DNA from: Campylobacterales bacterium
GTDB lineage: Bacteria > Campylobacterota > Campylobacteria > Campylobacterales > QNZT01
Direction of reading: 5' to 3'
DNA length: 12,952 bases
Assembly: GCA_026985685.1 (NCBI GenBank)
Contig: JALSQA010000163.1
Span: 1 to 12,952, forward strand
Shown here: positions 6,485 to 12,952 of the stretch, in pieces
How the letters are laid out: every line of letters begins with the position of its first letter
Numbering within the stretch: position 1 is the first letter of the stretch
The notes under the pieces: generated by a model
Database searches by the model: none
What the model saw: only the letters and a program-made list of their open reading frames with translations
What the model was told of the DNA's origin: nothing
Position numbers and translations under genes: made by a program

Positions 6485-7821
6485 AACGTAAGTTTCTTAT
6501 CCAATTAGTTGCCGCATCGTCGGTGCTAATTGTGATTTTTTCAGTCGTTCTTTATTACTATATCAAGATTCAGGTTTATGATGATGTTAGCCAAAATCTC
6601 AAGAGCCAGGCTGTAGCATATGTCAAAAGTTCAAAGACAAAGTTACCATTTGAAAAAAACAATCATGTTTATAAAGAGTTTGGAACGGATACAACAAGTG
6701 TTGTAATACGAGTCGATAAAAAAAGTTTACCTTTTTATGAGCAATACAAAAAAGGAGACAAACCGTATATTACGATATTTTATCCTTACAATAAAGCAAG
6801 ATCTAGTTTTTTAAAAATAGAACGTGATATTTCAAGTACAAAATCTTTACTTAAAAAGATTAAGAGAAGTATCATTATCGCAAATCTTTTAACTTTGCTG
6901 ATTATACTTGCTTATGCGATGTTCTTATCTGAAACACTTCTTTATCCTGTCAAATCGATAAATAGAAGACTAGCACGTATGAATGAGAACTTTTTGGAAA
7001 AGATTGACACAGACAATCTTCCTGATGAGTACAAAACACTAGGTGAAAGTGTAAATAAACTCATAGAGAGGATACAAAACTTTGTAAAATATCAAAAAGA
7101 GCTTTTTATCGGTACAGCTCATGAACTAAAAACTCCATTGGCAGTCATGAAAACTAAAAATGAAGTGACTCTGATCAAAGATCGTGATATACAAAAGTAT
7201 AAAGAAACCCTACAGGTAAATAACAAAACGATAGATGAAATGAGTGCCATGATAAGTTCTATCCTGGATATAGGACGACAAGAAGGTGCACAGTTTGATA
7301 AACCTGTAGAAGTTGATTTAGTACAGTTTATCAAAGACAAAGCAAAAGATTTTCAATTGATTGCTAAAAACAAACAAAAGCATATAGCGATAGATTTAGA
7401 GCCTGATCAGTATTGTATCATCACGCAACCGTCACTCTTGACGCATATTTTACAAAACTTTGTACAAAATGCTCTAAAATTTACACCAAAAGATGGTACA
7501 GTCACGATAAAAACCAGATTAATTGGTGATGACTTTAAGATAGAGATTATCGATGAAGGTGAGGGGATAGATGAGTCACTTGATCTTTTTGCTCCTTTTA
7601 AACGAATGGGCAATAAAAGTGGTGCAGGACTCGGGCTATTTTTAGCAAAAGGTGCGGCAGATGCTATCGGGGCGACTTTGGATATCAAAAATAGAAAAGA
7701 TGGTAAACCAGGTGCAATAGCATCAGCAGTAATCAGTTCCAAAAATTATTGTCCGATGGGTGACATACCTCAGACTGGGAAAAAACGTGGTCTGTTTGGT
7801 GTACTTAGAAGAGAATACTAA
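6463..7821 (+). CDS. Membrane sensor histidine kinase, partner of the HsrA-like regulator
   Basis: Start TTG 6463 is inside the regulator gene; GAAGGGG at 6447-6453 lies nine bases upstream, and no ATG is available before the first membrane helix, so the TTG is well supported. Order in the 452-residue protein: basic N-terminus, TM1 about 12-33, a roughly 100-residue periplasmic sensor without a recognised fold, TM2 about 136-157, HAMP-like linker to about 205, HisKA with FIGTAHELKTPLAVM and phospho-acceptor His220, then HATPase with N-box QNFVQNALKF (Asn336), G1 DEGEGID (364-370) and G2 GAGLGLFLAK (387-396). A 20-residue basic tail follows. All catalytic boxes are intact. Its signal cannot be read from sequence. 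The overlap with the regulator makes them a cognate pair with high probability. The ferredoxin gene begins five bases after its stop. Confidence 0.93.
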   Translation: MFSQKSIKRKFLIQLVAASSVLIVIFSVVLYYYIKIQVYDDVSQNLKSQAVAYVKSSKTKLPFEKNNHVYKEFGTDTTSVVIRVDKKSLPFYEQYKKGDKPYITIFYPYNKARSSFLKIERDISSTKSLLKKIKRSIIIANLLTLLIILAYAMFLSETLLYPVKSINRRLARMNENFLEKIDTDNLPDEYKTLGESVNKLIERIQNFVKYQKELFIGTAHELKTPLAVMKTKNEVTLIKDRDIQKYKETLQVNNKTIDEMSAMISSILDIGRQEGAQFDKPVEVDLVQFIKDKAKDFQLIAKNKQKHIAIDLEPDQYCIITQPSLLTHILQNFVQNALKFTPKDGTVTIKTRLIGDDFKIEIIDEGEGIDESLDLFAPFKRMGNKSGAGLGLFLAKGAADAIGATLDIKNRKDGKPGAIASAVISSKNYCPMGDIPQTGKKRGLFGVLRREY

Positions 7822-7826
7822 ACTTT

Positions 7827-8078
7827 ATGGCACTTAAAATCATCGATGAATGTATCGCTTGTGATGCCTGTACAGAAGTATGTCCAAGCGGTGCTATCGA
7901 AGGTGCTGATCCTATCTATATAATCAGTTTTGATTTATGTACGCAGTGTGTTGGATATTTTGATGATCCAGAACCTTCATGTGTTAAAGTATGTCCTGTA
8001 GATGCGATCATCTTAGATGAAAGTAAATTAGAAACAGATATTCAGCTTATGGAAAAATATATAAAGAATAACACTTAA
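7827..8078 (+). CDS. 2[4Fe-4S] ferredoxin, Alv/YfhL type
   Basis: A small electron-transfer protein of 83 residues. Cluster one uses Cys9, Cys12 and Cys15, with Cys56 as the usual fourth ligand, and cluster two uses Cys38, Cys41 and Cys52 plus Cys19. The ten-residue gap between Cys41 and Cys52 (VGYFDDPEPS), in place of two residues in clostridial ferredoxins, together with the C-terminal helix, marks the Allochromatium (Alv) type, which has low-potential clusters. The RBS is weak (AGAAGAG twelve bases away), so coupling to the kinase gene is likely. Its stop TAA shares a base with the next ATG (TAATG). C. jejuni fdxB, as I recall, occupies the same position next to a Ppx gene, so the link is conserved; its redox partner is not evident here. 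Confidence 0.92.
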   Translation: MALKIIDECIACDACTEVCPSGAIEGADPIYIISFDLCTQCVGYFDDPEPSCVKVCPVDAIILDESKLETDIQLMEKYIKNNT

Positions 8079-9556
8079 TGGCAAAAAGAACAACAATTAT
8101 TGATATTGGGTCAAACTCAATCACTTTGGTTATATATGAGAAAAGTTCAAGATATGGTTTTTTTCTTATCGAAAAAAGTAGAAGTCGTGTTCGTATTGGT
8201 GAAAATGCTTATGAAAGCGGTGGCAAACTAAGCGATGAAGCTATGGAAAAAGCTTTTCATACACTTGTAGACTTTAAACAAATAGCACTTGCTTATAAAT
8301 GTAAAAAAATATTTTGTGTAGCCACATCAGCATTGCGTGATGCCCCCAATAAAAGAGATTTTATATTAAGAGTAAGACGAGAGTTAAAGTTAAATATCAA
8401 AGTAATAGATGGTGAGAAAGAAGCCTATTTTGGTGCTTTAGCAGGAGCAAATTTATTGCCTCCTATAGATGAAGCAACTACTATAGATATCGGTGGTGGT
8501 TCAACAGAACTTGCCAAGATAAAAGATGGAAAAATAGTAGACACCATCTCTTTGGATATTGGTACAGTGAGATTGAAAGAGTTGTTTTTTGACCAAAAAG
8601 CTGGTATTGAGGAAGCTAAAAAATACATAGATACAATTCTTAAAAAGTTACCTGAAAATTTTTATTCGTCAAAGATTATCGGTATTGGTGGTACTATTCG
8701 TGCACTTTCATCTGCTATCATGAAAAAAGAATCATATCCGATTGATAATCTTCATGCATTTACTTATGAGTATGATATACATCAAAATTTTATCAAAGAA
8801 GTTTCTACATCTACTGTTTTAGGATTGAAAGATATGCCTATATCAAGTAGCCGATATGATACCATTCGAGAAGGTAGTACAATTTTTTCTCGTATTTGTG
8901 ATTTTATAGGAGCCAAGGAGATTATCACAAGTAAAGCTGGTGTGAGAGAAGGTGTGTATCTACATGACATATTAAGATCATCTCATGGCAAATTTCCACA
9001 AAATTTCAATGTCAGTATCAAAAGTCTTCAAGATCGTTTTGCTCTTTTGCCAAGACATAGCAGTCATACCCAACGTGTATGTAAAAGGATTTACAACGTA
9101 CTTTATGATGAATTTGATAACGATAAAATATATGCTGAAGAGTTATTTAAAGCAGCTAAATTATTACATATAGTCAAAAGATTAAACATCTATTCTAACA
9201 GTGATCAAAGTTTTTTCTTTCTTTTGGAAAATCTGAATTTTTCACTCTCACATGAAGAAAAATTACTGATTGCGATATTGTTACGTTTCTCACAAAAAGG
9301 TAAAATAGATAAAAAAAAGTATAAACGATACAAAGAACTTTTGCCTTCATATGAAGTATTGGAGTGGCTTGTTTTTGTGCTTTGTGCAACCGAAGCACTT
9401 ACAAGAAACAAGTCATTAAATCCTATAGAGTGTCAATATGATCAAAAAGTGTTAGCTATAAAATCAAACGAAGATCTATTTTTGGCAAAAGAAGCGATCA
9501 AAAAGATATATAAGCCAAAAGCATTTGCAATTGAGATTGAGAAAGTTGGTACATGA
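8078..9556 (+). CDS. Ppx/GppA family exopolyphosphatase / pppGpp phosphohydrolase
   Basis: Enzymes of this family remove terminal phosphate from polyphosphate chains and/or convert pppGpp to ppGpp. The 492-residue protein has the ASKHA-type core: DIGSNS (9-14), ATSALRDAPN (82-91), DGEKEA (111-116) with the catalytic Glu, DIGGGSTEL (137-145) and GIGGT (202-206), then REGVYL (290-295). The second, HD-like helical domain spans about 320-480; LLHIVKRL has His364 but lacks the Asp of a true HD motif, as in other Ppx proteins. The two-domain length fits long Ppx forms. Sequence alone cannot separate Ppx from GppA activity, so no symbol is given. The ATG overlaps the ferredoxin stop (TAATG) and its own stop overlaps the next start (ATGA), so expression should be coupled with the two-component genes. 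Confidence 0.9.
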   Translation: MAKRTTIIDIGSNSITLVIYEKSSRYGFFLIEKSRSRVRIGENAYESGGKLSDEAMEKAFHTLVDFKQIALAYKCKKIFCVATSALRDAPNKRDFILRVRRELKLNIKVIDGEKEAYFGALAGANLLPPIDEATTIDIGGGSTELAKIKDGKIVDTISLDIGTVRLKELFFDQKAGIEEAKKYIDTILKKLPENFYSSKIIGIGGTIRALSSAIMKKESYPIDNLHAFTYEYDIHQNFIKEVSTSTVLGLKDMPISSSRYDTIREGSTIFSRICDFIGAKEIITSKAGVREGVYLHDILRSSHGKFPQNFNVSIKSLQDRFALLPRHSSHTQRVCKRIYNVLYDEFDNDKIYAEELFKAAKLLHIVKRLNIYSNSDQSFFFLLENLNFSLSHEEKLLIAILLRFSQKGKIDKKKYKRYKELLPSYEVLEWLVFVLCATEALTRNKSLNPIECQYDQKVLAIKSNEDLFLAKEAIKKIYKPKAFAIEIEKVGT

Positions 9557-10995
9557 TACGTTTATATGTGCTTGTATGTTTATTGTTTATAAATCTATTT
9601 GCATCAAATGATGATGAAAACTTAGAAAAACTCAAAGAAGCAGTTGTCAAAATATATACTGTTTCAAAAAGTGCTGACTTTACAAGACCATGGAATAGCT
9701 CTATCCACAGGATGAGTGGTTCAGGTGCGATTATCGAAGGAAATAAAATCCTCACCAATGCTCATGTTGTGGCAAATCATACATTTATAGAAGTTCGCCG
9801 TTATGGTGAAGCTAAACGTTATGAAGCAAAAGTTTTAAGTGTTTCACATCAAGCTGACTTGGCATTGATTACTGTCAAAGACAAAACATTTTTTGATGGT
9901 ATTAGACCTCTTGATTTTGATTCTTTACCCCGTATAGAACAAAAAGTTTCTGTTTTTGGTTATCCTAGTGGTGGCAATACTCTAAGTATCACTTCAGGTA
10001 TCGTCTCTCGTATAGAACATCATCGCTACGTCCACAGTAATGAATCTTTTTTGGCGATTCAAGTTGATGCAGCGATAAACCCTGGAAATAGTGGTGGTCC
10101 TGCACTTAGTGATGGCAAAATAGTAGGTGTTGTCATGCAAAGCAGAAATAGAGCACAAAGTATAGGTTATTTGGTGCCTACAGTAGTGATAAAGCATTTT
10201 CTAAAAGATGTTAAAGATGGACATTATGATGGATTTGCTCATACTGGATTGACAACACAAAAGTTAGAAAATCCTACTTTACGAAAACTATATCATTTAG
10301 ATGAAAATACGACAGGTATATTGATCATAGGATGGGTATATAATTCTAGTGCTGAAGGTATATTTCACAAAGGGGATATCGTTACTGCTATCGATGGACA
10401 TAAAATAGAAAATGATGCAACAGTAGAGTTTCGTTACCATGAATATACAAATTATAAATACTTTGTAGATCTACATCAAATGGGTGAAGATGTGAAATTT
10501 GATGTAATTCGTAAAGGGAAAAATATAAAACTCTCTTTACCTTTGACGCACAAAACAGATGATTTACTTTTAGTAAAAACAAAACGGTACGATAAAATGC
10601 CTAGTTATTTTATTTATGGTGGATATGTCTTTACAAAATTAACAACAAATCTTCTCTACCAACTAGGCAGTAGTGCAGTAGAGTTAAGATATCTAGCAGG
10701 ACAAGTACCCAAAGCAGATCATAAAGAAGTTGTCCTTTTACTCAAAGTATTAGCCTCTCCACTCACAGTAGGAAACAACAATCTAGGGCTTTGGGTGATC
10801 GATACACTTGATGGAAAAACATTCCCTGATTTTAAAACATTTTACAAAATGATGCAAAATGATTCTCATGATATCATCGTGCTAGAGGATAAAGAAAAAG
10901 TCCAGCTTGCAATAGATAACAACCTATCAAAAAAATTACAAAACAAAATCTTAAAACGCTACGCCATAGCTAAAGATAAATCTGATGATTTATAG
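9553..10995 (+). CDS. Periplasmic Deg-type serine protease (S1C, two PDZ-like domains, Deg2/Deg9-like)
   Basis: A 480-residue trypsin-fold protease. A signal peptide is seen at 1-17 (cleavage after LFA), so it acts in the periplasm. The catalytic triad is His71 (LTNAHVV), Asp102 (HQADLAL) and Ser180 (INPGNSGGP). PDZ1 spans about 230-330 (GDIVTAIDGHKI). The C-terminal part has PSYFIYGGYVFTKLT, followed by a long region ending IVLEDKE...ILKRYAIAKDKSDDL, which resembles the second PDZ and tail of the plant Deg2/Deg9-like branch rather than E. coli DegP. The start overlaps the ppx stop (ATGA), with GAGAAAG upstream. The 3' end overlaps the convergent oxidoreductase gene by 6 bp. Likely a protein quality-control enzyme; regulation with the two-component system is inferred from the packing. 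Confidence 0.92.
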   Translation: MIRLYVLVCLLFINLFASNDDENLEKLKEAVVKIYTVSKSADFTRPWNSSIHRMSGSGAIIEGNKILTNAHVVANHTFIEVRRYGEAKRYEAKVLSVSHQADLALITVKDKTFFDGIRPLDFDSLPRIEQKVSVFGYPSGGNTLSITSGIVSRIEHHRYVHSNESFLAIQVDAAINPGNSGGPALSDGKIVGVVMQSRNRAQSIGYLVPTVVIKHFLKDVKDGHYDGFAHTGLTTQKLENPTLRKLYHLDENTTGILIIGWVYNSSAEGIFHKGDIVTAIDGHKIENDATVEFRYHEYTNYKYFVDLHQMGEDVKFDVIRKGKNIKLSLPLTHKTDDLLLVKTKRYDKMPSYFIYGGYVFTKLTTNLLYQLGSSAVELRYLAGQVPKADHKEVVLLLKVLASPLTVGNNNLGLWVIDTLDGKTFPDFKTFYKMMQNDSHDIIVLEDKEKVQLAIDNNLSKKLQNKILKRYAIAKDKSDDL

Positions 10996-12069
10996 TGTTT
11001 GTTTCCTCGCCCATTTTGTAAAACGCTTTGCTGGGCTTAGGTGGTTTGGTATCTTTTTTTGATTGCATATCAGATCAGCTAGTAGTTTTGCATTGTATGG
11101 AGCGAAGACGAAGCCTCGTGAGCCTAGGGCTTTGTGGATGTATAGATTTGTAAAATATGTATATTTTTCCTGGGGTACTTTTGCACCTGTTGTGATGTAT
11201 GGGTATTTTTTTATTGTTTGTTTTGCATCGACAGCTTCTCCTAAAATGGGAAAATAATCGAAACTAAAGTTTCTATAACCTGTATATTGTTTTAATATCT
11301 TTAAATTTGGAAGTGGTCTTATCTCAAGTGCTTGTTTGATCAGGTTGTAGCTGTCATCTTTTGCAGCTTTTTCTAAATCTATATCTCCTTTTATATGTGA
11401 AGCTCCGATGGCGATTTTATTTTCAAAATAAGTTGAGATAGATACACTTTTATGTAGATTGTATTGAAGTTTTTCATATTGATCAAAGCATACATCATAG
11501 CGATAACCACCGATATTTTTGGTCTTTAGATAGGGTATATTTAGTGGAAGGGTTTCGCTACCTGTTGCTAAAATAAGATATTTTGCTTGATATTTATCTA
11601 CATGCCATATATTATCAATGTGTTTAATGTTTTTTACTTCATGTCTTTCAATTACATCTATATCTTTTAATAACTCTTTGATTAGTTTTACAGGATCTAT
11701 GATCCCTGCATCTGGGAAATAGTAGTTATCATTTTGTTTTTCAAATGCAATATCTATATAGGGTTCATATGTTTGGCATTTGTGAATATCTTCATGATCG
11801 ATAGGTAGTTTTAAAAGCCCATCTTTTTTGAGAAGATTTGGAAAATTTTCTGCATAAAACTCTAAACTATATTTTAGTGAGTCATTTAAGTAAGTTTTGT
11901 ATGGAGATGGTTTAGATATTTTTGGCGATAGAAAAGCTCCAGCGGGATATGAACCGCCACTGCAAATAGTATTTTTTTCTAAAACCAAAGGTTTTAATCC
12001 TTTTTGTTTTAGTGCATAGGCACTACTTGCACCAGCTATTCCTCCGCCGATTATGATACAATCAATCAA
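10990..12069 (-). CDS. FAD-dependent oxidoreductase of the DAO family, MnmC C-terminal-domain type
   Basis: A 359-residue flavoprotein. The FAD-binding Rossmann motif GGGIAG (8-13) with Glu31 starts at the N-terminus, LILATGSE (165-172) is the second dinucleotide-fold motif, GYRNFSFDYFPILGE (264-278) and ALGSRGFVFAPYNAKLLADL (314-333) match the GxRxxxxDxxPxxG and LGSRGxxxAP blocks of the MnmC oxidase domain, which removes the carboxymethyl group from cmnm5U34 of tRNA. The methyltransferase half of fused MnmC is absent. So a stand-alone MnmC(o)-like enzyme is likely, but another DAO-type oxidase (glycine/D-amino acid oxidase) is not excluded. The start is TTG at 12069, overlapping the globin TGA as TTGA; no in-frame ATG exists nearby and the RBS is weak, suggesting coupling. 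No signal peptide, so cytosolic. Confidence 0.75.
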   Translation of the reverse strand: MIDCIIIGGGIAGASSAYALKQKGLKPLVLEKNTICSGGSYPAGAFLSPKISKPSPYKTYLNDSLKYSLEFYAENFPNLLKKDGLLKLPIDHEDIHKCQTYEPYIDIAFEKQNDNYYFPDAGIIDPVKLIKELLKDIDVIERHEVKNIKHIDNIWHVDKYQAKYLILATGSETLPLNIPYLKTKNIGGYRYDVCFDQYEKLQYNLHKSVSISTYFENKIAIGASHIKGDIDLEKAAKDDSYNLIKQALEIRPLPNLKILKQYTGYRNFSFDYFPILGEAVDAKQTIKKYPYITTGAKVPQEKYTYFTNLYIHKALGSRGFVFAPYNAKLLADLICNQKKIPNHLSPAKRFTKWARKQTL

Positions 12070-12533
12070 AAATAGGGATTTTCTTTTTTCTCAAAGCTAT
12101 TGACTGTTAGTTTTGAAAAAGCTTCAACATAGTTCCAAAAATCAATCTTGATATCTTCATCCATATCAAAGTTTTCTAATGCTTCACGCATACAGCCAAG
12201 CCATTCTACTCTGGCTTTTTCAGGAATGGTAAAATCATCATGAACTCTTATCATAAATTCATTTAAATCCATTCCTCCACTTTCTTCTTCATATACTTTT
12301 GGACCACCACATCTTTGGATGAAAAATTTTGTATTTTTCTCTTTGACCTTGTCAAACTCTGCACGATCTTGTGGAAAAAAGTTATGAATGTCACTTTCGT
12401 AAATGATATCATAGAAACTATACATAAGTTTTTGCATACCATCAGCACCTCCTACTGCTTTGAAAAATTCTGGACTGGGATTTTTGTAGGGAACTTCTTC
12501 CCCTTCAATAGTTGGTGTGATTTTAAATCGCAT
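12066..12533 (-). CDS. Truncated haemoglobin, group II (trHbO)
   Basis: A 155-residue haem protein of the 2/2 globin fold. GGADGMQKLMYSFYDIIY (28-45) gives the A/B helices with Tyr41 at B10, NFFPQD (51-56) the CD region, FFIQRCGGPKVYEE (70-83) the E-helix end, RVHDDF with proximal His98 (F8), and EWLGCMREAL with Trp111 at G8, the residue that distinguishes groups II and III from I. The GGP-x-x-Y motif favours group II. There is a 25-residue N-terminal extension. Such globins bind O2 and NO and are often linked with nitrosative or oxygen stress. ATG 12533 is preceded by AAAGGA. The downstream flavoprotein overlaps by 4 bp. Confidence 0.9.
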   Translation of the reverse strand: MRFKITPTIEGEEVPYKNPSPEFFKAVGGADGMQKLMYSFYDIIYESDIHNFFPQDRAEFDKVKEKNTKFFIQRCGGPKVYEEESGGMDLNEFMIRVHDDFTIPEKARVEWLGCMREALENFDMDEDIKIDFWNYVEAFSKLTVNSFEKKENPYF

Positions 12534-12560
12534 TGATATCCTTTAAAAAAGTTTAGACAT

Positions 12561-12566
12561 ATTTTA
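12561..12566 (-). promoter_or_regulatory. Candidate -10 element for the globin-oxidoreductase pair
   Basis: In the 45-bp gap between the secreted-protein gene and the globin gene the minus strand reads GATAAAAT, with TAAAAT 28 bases upstream of the ATG (5 of 6 to TATAAT). No -35 is seen. The pair might also be read from the upstream gene. Confidence 0.3.
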
Positions 12567-12578
12567 TCAAAATTATTT

Positions 12579-12902
12579 TTAAAATTTATATTTGAAACCC
12601 AATTTTGAAATCTTTGCAGGTTTAAAATACAAAGACCATTCGTTTGACGCATCAAACATCTTAACAGGGACTAGGTCGCTATTTAATGCTTCTAACACTT
12701 TGTGTGTAAATTCTTTTATCGCAGATTCTTTATCCTCCTTTCCTTGTGTGGTGGGTGCCAATGTTGATTGACTTTTTAGTGAACGTATCTGATGATGTTC
12801 TTTATTGTATTCTTTATAATCAAATGCTATAGATTTTGATGGAAAAAGAAAACAGCCACATAAAACACATGAATAAACAAAATTATTTTTTTGTAATATC
12901 AT
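12579..12902 (-). CDS. Small secreted protein of unknown function
   Basis: I do not recognise this 107-residue protein. The start ATG at 12902 is supported by AAAGGAG just upstream; an in-frame codon farther up at 12950 would add 16 residues in front of a signal peptide and is unlikely. Residues 1-26 form a signal peptide (basic QKNN is weak, hydrophobic FVYSCVLCGCFLF, cleavage after SIA), with three Cys in the hydrophobic part. The mature chain of about 81 residues is hydrophilic, with EYNKEHHQIRSLKSQ and later KEFTHKVLEALNSD (likely helix), and ends with LGFKYKF, a terminal aromatic like that of outer-membrane strands, though the protein is too short for a barrel. No Cys remains after cleavage. 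It lies 45 bp upstream of the globin gene and reads the same way. Confidence 0.65.
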   Translation of the reverse strand: MILQKNNFVYSCVLCGCFLFPSKSIAFDYKEYNKEHHQIRSLKSQSTLAPTTQGKEDKESAIKEFTHKVLEALNSDLVPVKMFDASNEWSLYFKPAKISKLGFKYKF

Positions 12903-12952
12903 AAAAGCTCCTTTTACTTTATATCGGTTAAAGTTAATAAAACTTAACAAAT

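Noticed and set aside
10990..12069. Flavoprotein as a dedicated reductase of the neighbouring globin
   Set aside because: It has DAO/MnmC oxidase motifs and no visible NAD(P)H-binding domain of the ferredoxin-reductase type, so a direct reductase role is not supported.
12918..12923. TATAAA on the minus strand as promoter of the small secreted protein
   Set aside because: Transcription would begin within the ribosome binding site, so the real promoter probably lies at or beyond the window edge.
12903..12950. N-terminal extension of the small secreted protein to 12950
   Set aside because: It would bury the signal peptide and ignore the strong AAAGGAG directly before ATG 12902.

Overview
The window is AT-rich chromosomal DNA that I would assign to the Campylobacterota (Epsilonproteobacteria), most likely a free-living Sulfurimonas-like lineage; the phylum is a confident call, the genus is not. 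The main evidence is the response regulator at 5813-6484, whose DNA-binding half is almost the same as the Helicobacter pylori HP1043 (HsrA) / Campylobacter jejuni Cj0355 regulator as I remember it, and the order plsY-folB-regulator-ferredoxin-ppx, which I recall from the Cj0357-Cj0353 region of C. jejuni. No rRNA, tRNA, CRISPR array, insertion sequence or GC-rich intrinsic terminator was seen, and there is no gene-free stretch over 300 bases.

Left part (1-1716): a long Lys/Glu/Ala-rich coiled-coil protein with an N-terminal hydrophobic anchor reads leftward off the window edge and carries 147-bp tandem repeats. Its promoter region contains a 24-bp perfect palindrome. Divergent from it is a 117-codon gene that encodes only the N-terminal core-binding (SAM-like) domain of an integron-type tyrosine recombinase, with no catalytic domain. 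It ends 5 bp from the end of flhB.

Leftward operon (4628 to 1716): nadA (TTG start), nadC and flhB. The first two make NAD precursors from iminoaspartate; the third is the flagellar export switch protein, an unusual partner.

Rightward operon(s) (4775 to 10995): plsY and folB (phospholipid and folate synthesis), then, behind a good extended -10 promoter, a tightly packed run: HsrA-like response regulator, membrane histidine kinase (TTG start inside the regulator gene), Alv-type 2[4Fe-4S] ferredoxin, Ppx/GppA phosphatase and a periplasmic Deg-type serine protease. Start and stop codons overlap or nearly touch throughout, so co-transcription and translational coupling are likely.

Right part (12902 to 10990, leftward): a small secreted protein of unknown function, a group II truncated haemoglobin, and an MnmC-type FAD oxidoreductase domain whose TTG start overlaps the globin stop codon and whose 3' end overlaps the convergent protease gene by 6 bp.

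The most noteworthy point is that the regulator family known as an orphan with a degenerate receiver in H. pylori and C. jejuni here has an intact phosphorylation site (Asp51) and a histidine kinase gene directly attached, which looks like the ancestral two-component form.
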